Origin: a virus
Virus record (IMG/VR): IMGVR_UViG_3300034103_000711
Span: 1-37,614 of that record
Length of the DNA: 37,614 bases
Direction: 5' to 3' (one strand)
Numbering within the stretch: the first letter of the stretch is position 1; each line of letters starts with the position of its first letter. Below the pieces are notes generated by a model, which was given only the letters and a program-made list of their open reading frames with translations, was not told the origin of the DNA and searched no databases. Positions 37,448 through 37,614 of this stretch are shown here, one piece after another. A program made the position numbers and the translations under genes.

Positions 37448-37614
37448 ATGGAAGAAAAAAAACAAAATGGTGGTAAAAGAGAGGGAGCTGGTAGAAAACC
37501 AAAGATTGATGAAATAACATTAATCGAAAGTATGGATGCCGTTTTAGTTCCTAAGGTAGCTTGGGAAAAGTTGGCAGTTAAAGTAAAAGAAAACGATGTA
37601 CAAGCTATTAAGAC
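37448..37614 (+). CDS. Small-terminase-like or DNA-binding protein, partial
   Basis: A 5' fragment of 55 codons cut by the window edge: MEEKKQNGGKREGAGRKPKI, DEITLIESMDAVLVPKVAWE and KLAVKVKENDVQAIK. GGKREGAGRKPK followed by helices is common at the start of Bacteroidota phage small terminases. It replaces the ParB-like gene found after the other copy of the repeat. Identity is tentative because the C-terminus is missing. Confidence 0.6.
   Translation, partial: MEEKKQNGGKREGAGRKPKIDEITLIESMDAVLVPKVAWEKLAVKVKENDVQAIK

Overview
This window is almost a whole tailed-phage genome (Caudoviricetes, siphovirus-like gene set) or prophage of a Bacteroidota host, probably Flavobacteriia-like. The DNA is very AT-rich, genes are packed with short overlaps and lack strong Shine-Dalgarno sites, promoters match the Bacteroidota TAnnTTTG form, and many proteins resemble Flavobacteriia phage families (DUF3127-like SSB, DUF6712-like adaptor, YopX). 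There are two opposed transcription blocks diverging from about 35.4-35.6 kb. If the molecule is circular, the rightward block runs 35.6-37.6 kb and continues at 1-21 kb. The leftward block runs 35.4 to 21.0 kb, and the two blocks meet tail to tail near 21.0 kb.

Rightward block: a small protein, a sigma-like factor and small ORFs; a lipoprotein whose 3' end is duplicated at both window ends; a ParB-like gene and an ABC-ATPase/GNAT fusion (candidate Mom-like base modification); both terminase subunits; a tail-chaperone-like gene with a probable -1 frameshift; tail proteins; tape measure; XkdF-like protease; major capsid; tube-like protein; portal; adaptor; receptor-binding proteins; and a lysis group (holin-like, coiled-coil membrane protein, amidase, one-piece spanin).

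Leftward block, 35.4-28.9 kb: about 13 small early genes, then an Erf recombinase, SSB-like protein, NinB-like protein, VRR-NUC nuclease, a replication initiator-like protein with internal 12-bp repeats (candidate origin), a RecA-fold ATPase, a MerR-like HTH and a small RHH-like protein.

The standout is 21.25-28.86 kb: an integron-type gene cassette array of 18 cassettes (17 ORFs and one tRNA gene), all leftward and separated by 17 complete attC-like sites. Every cassette starts with GTT plus a few bases that are repeated in inverted form at its own 3' end, the hallmark of integron cassettes. No integron integrase is visible, so this is a CALIN-like cluster inside a phage. In nine cassettes the start codon lies in the attC of the neighbouring upstream cassette, so the reading frame crosses the recombination point and cassette shuffling would exchange N-termini. 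Several cassette proteins belong to families otherwise seen as ordinary phage accessory genes. Numbering C1 to C18 below follows the direction of transcription, right to left.

All functional calls come from reading the sequence and from knowledge of the families; no database search was run.
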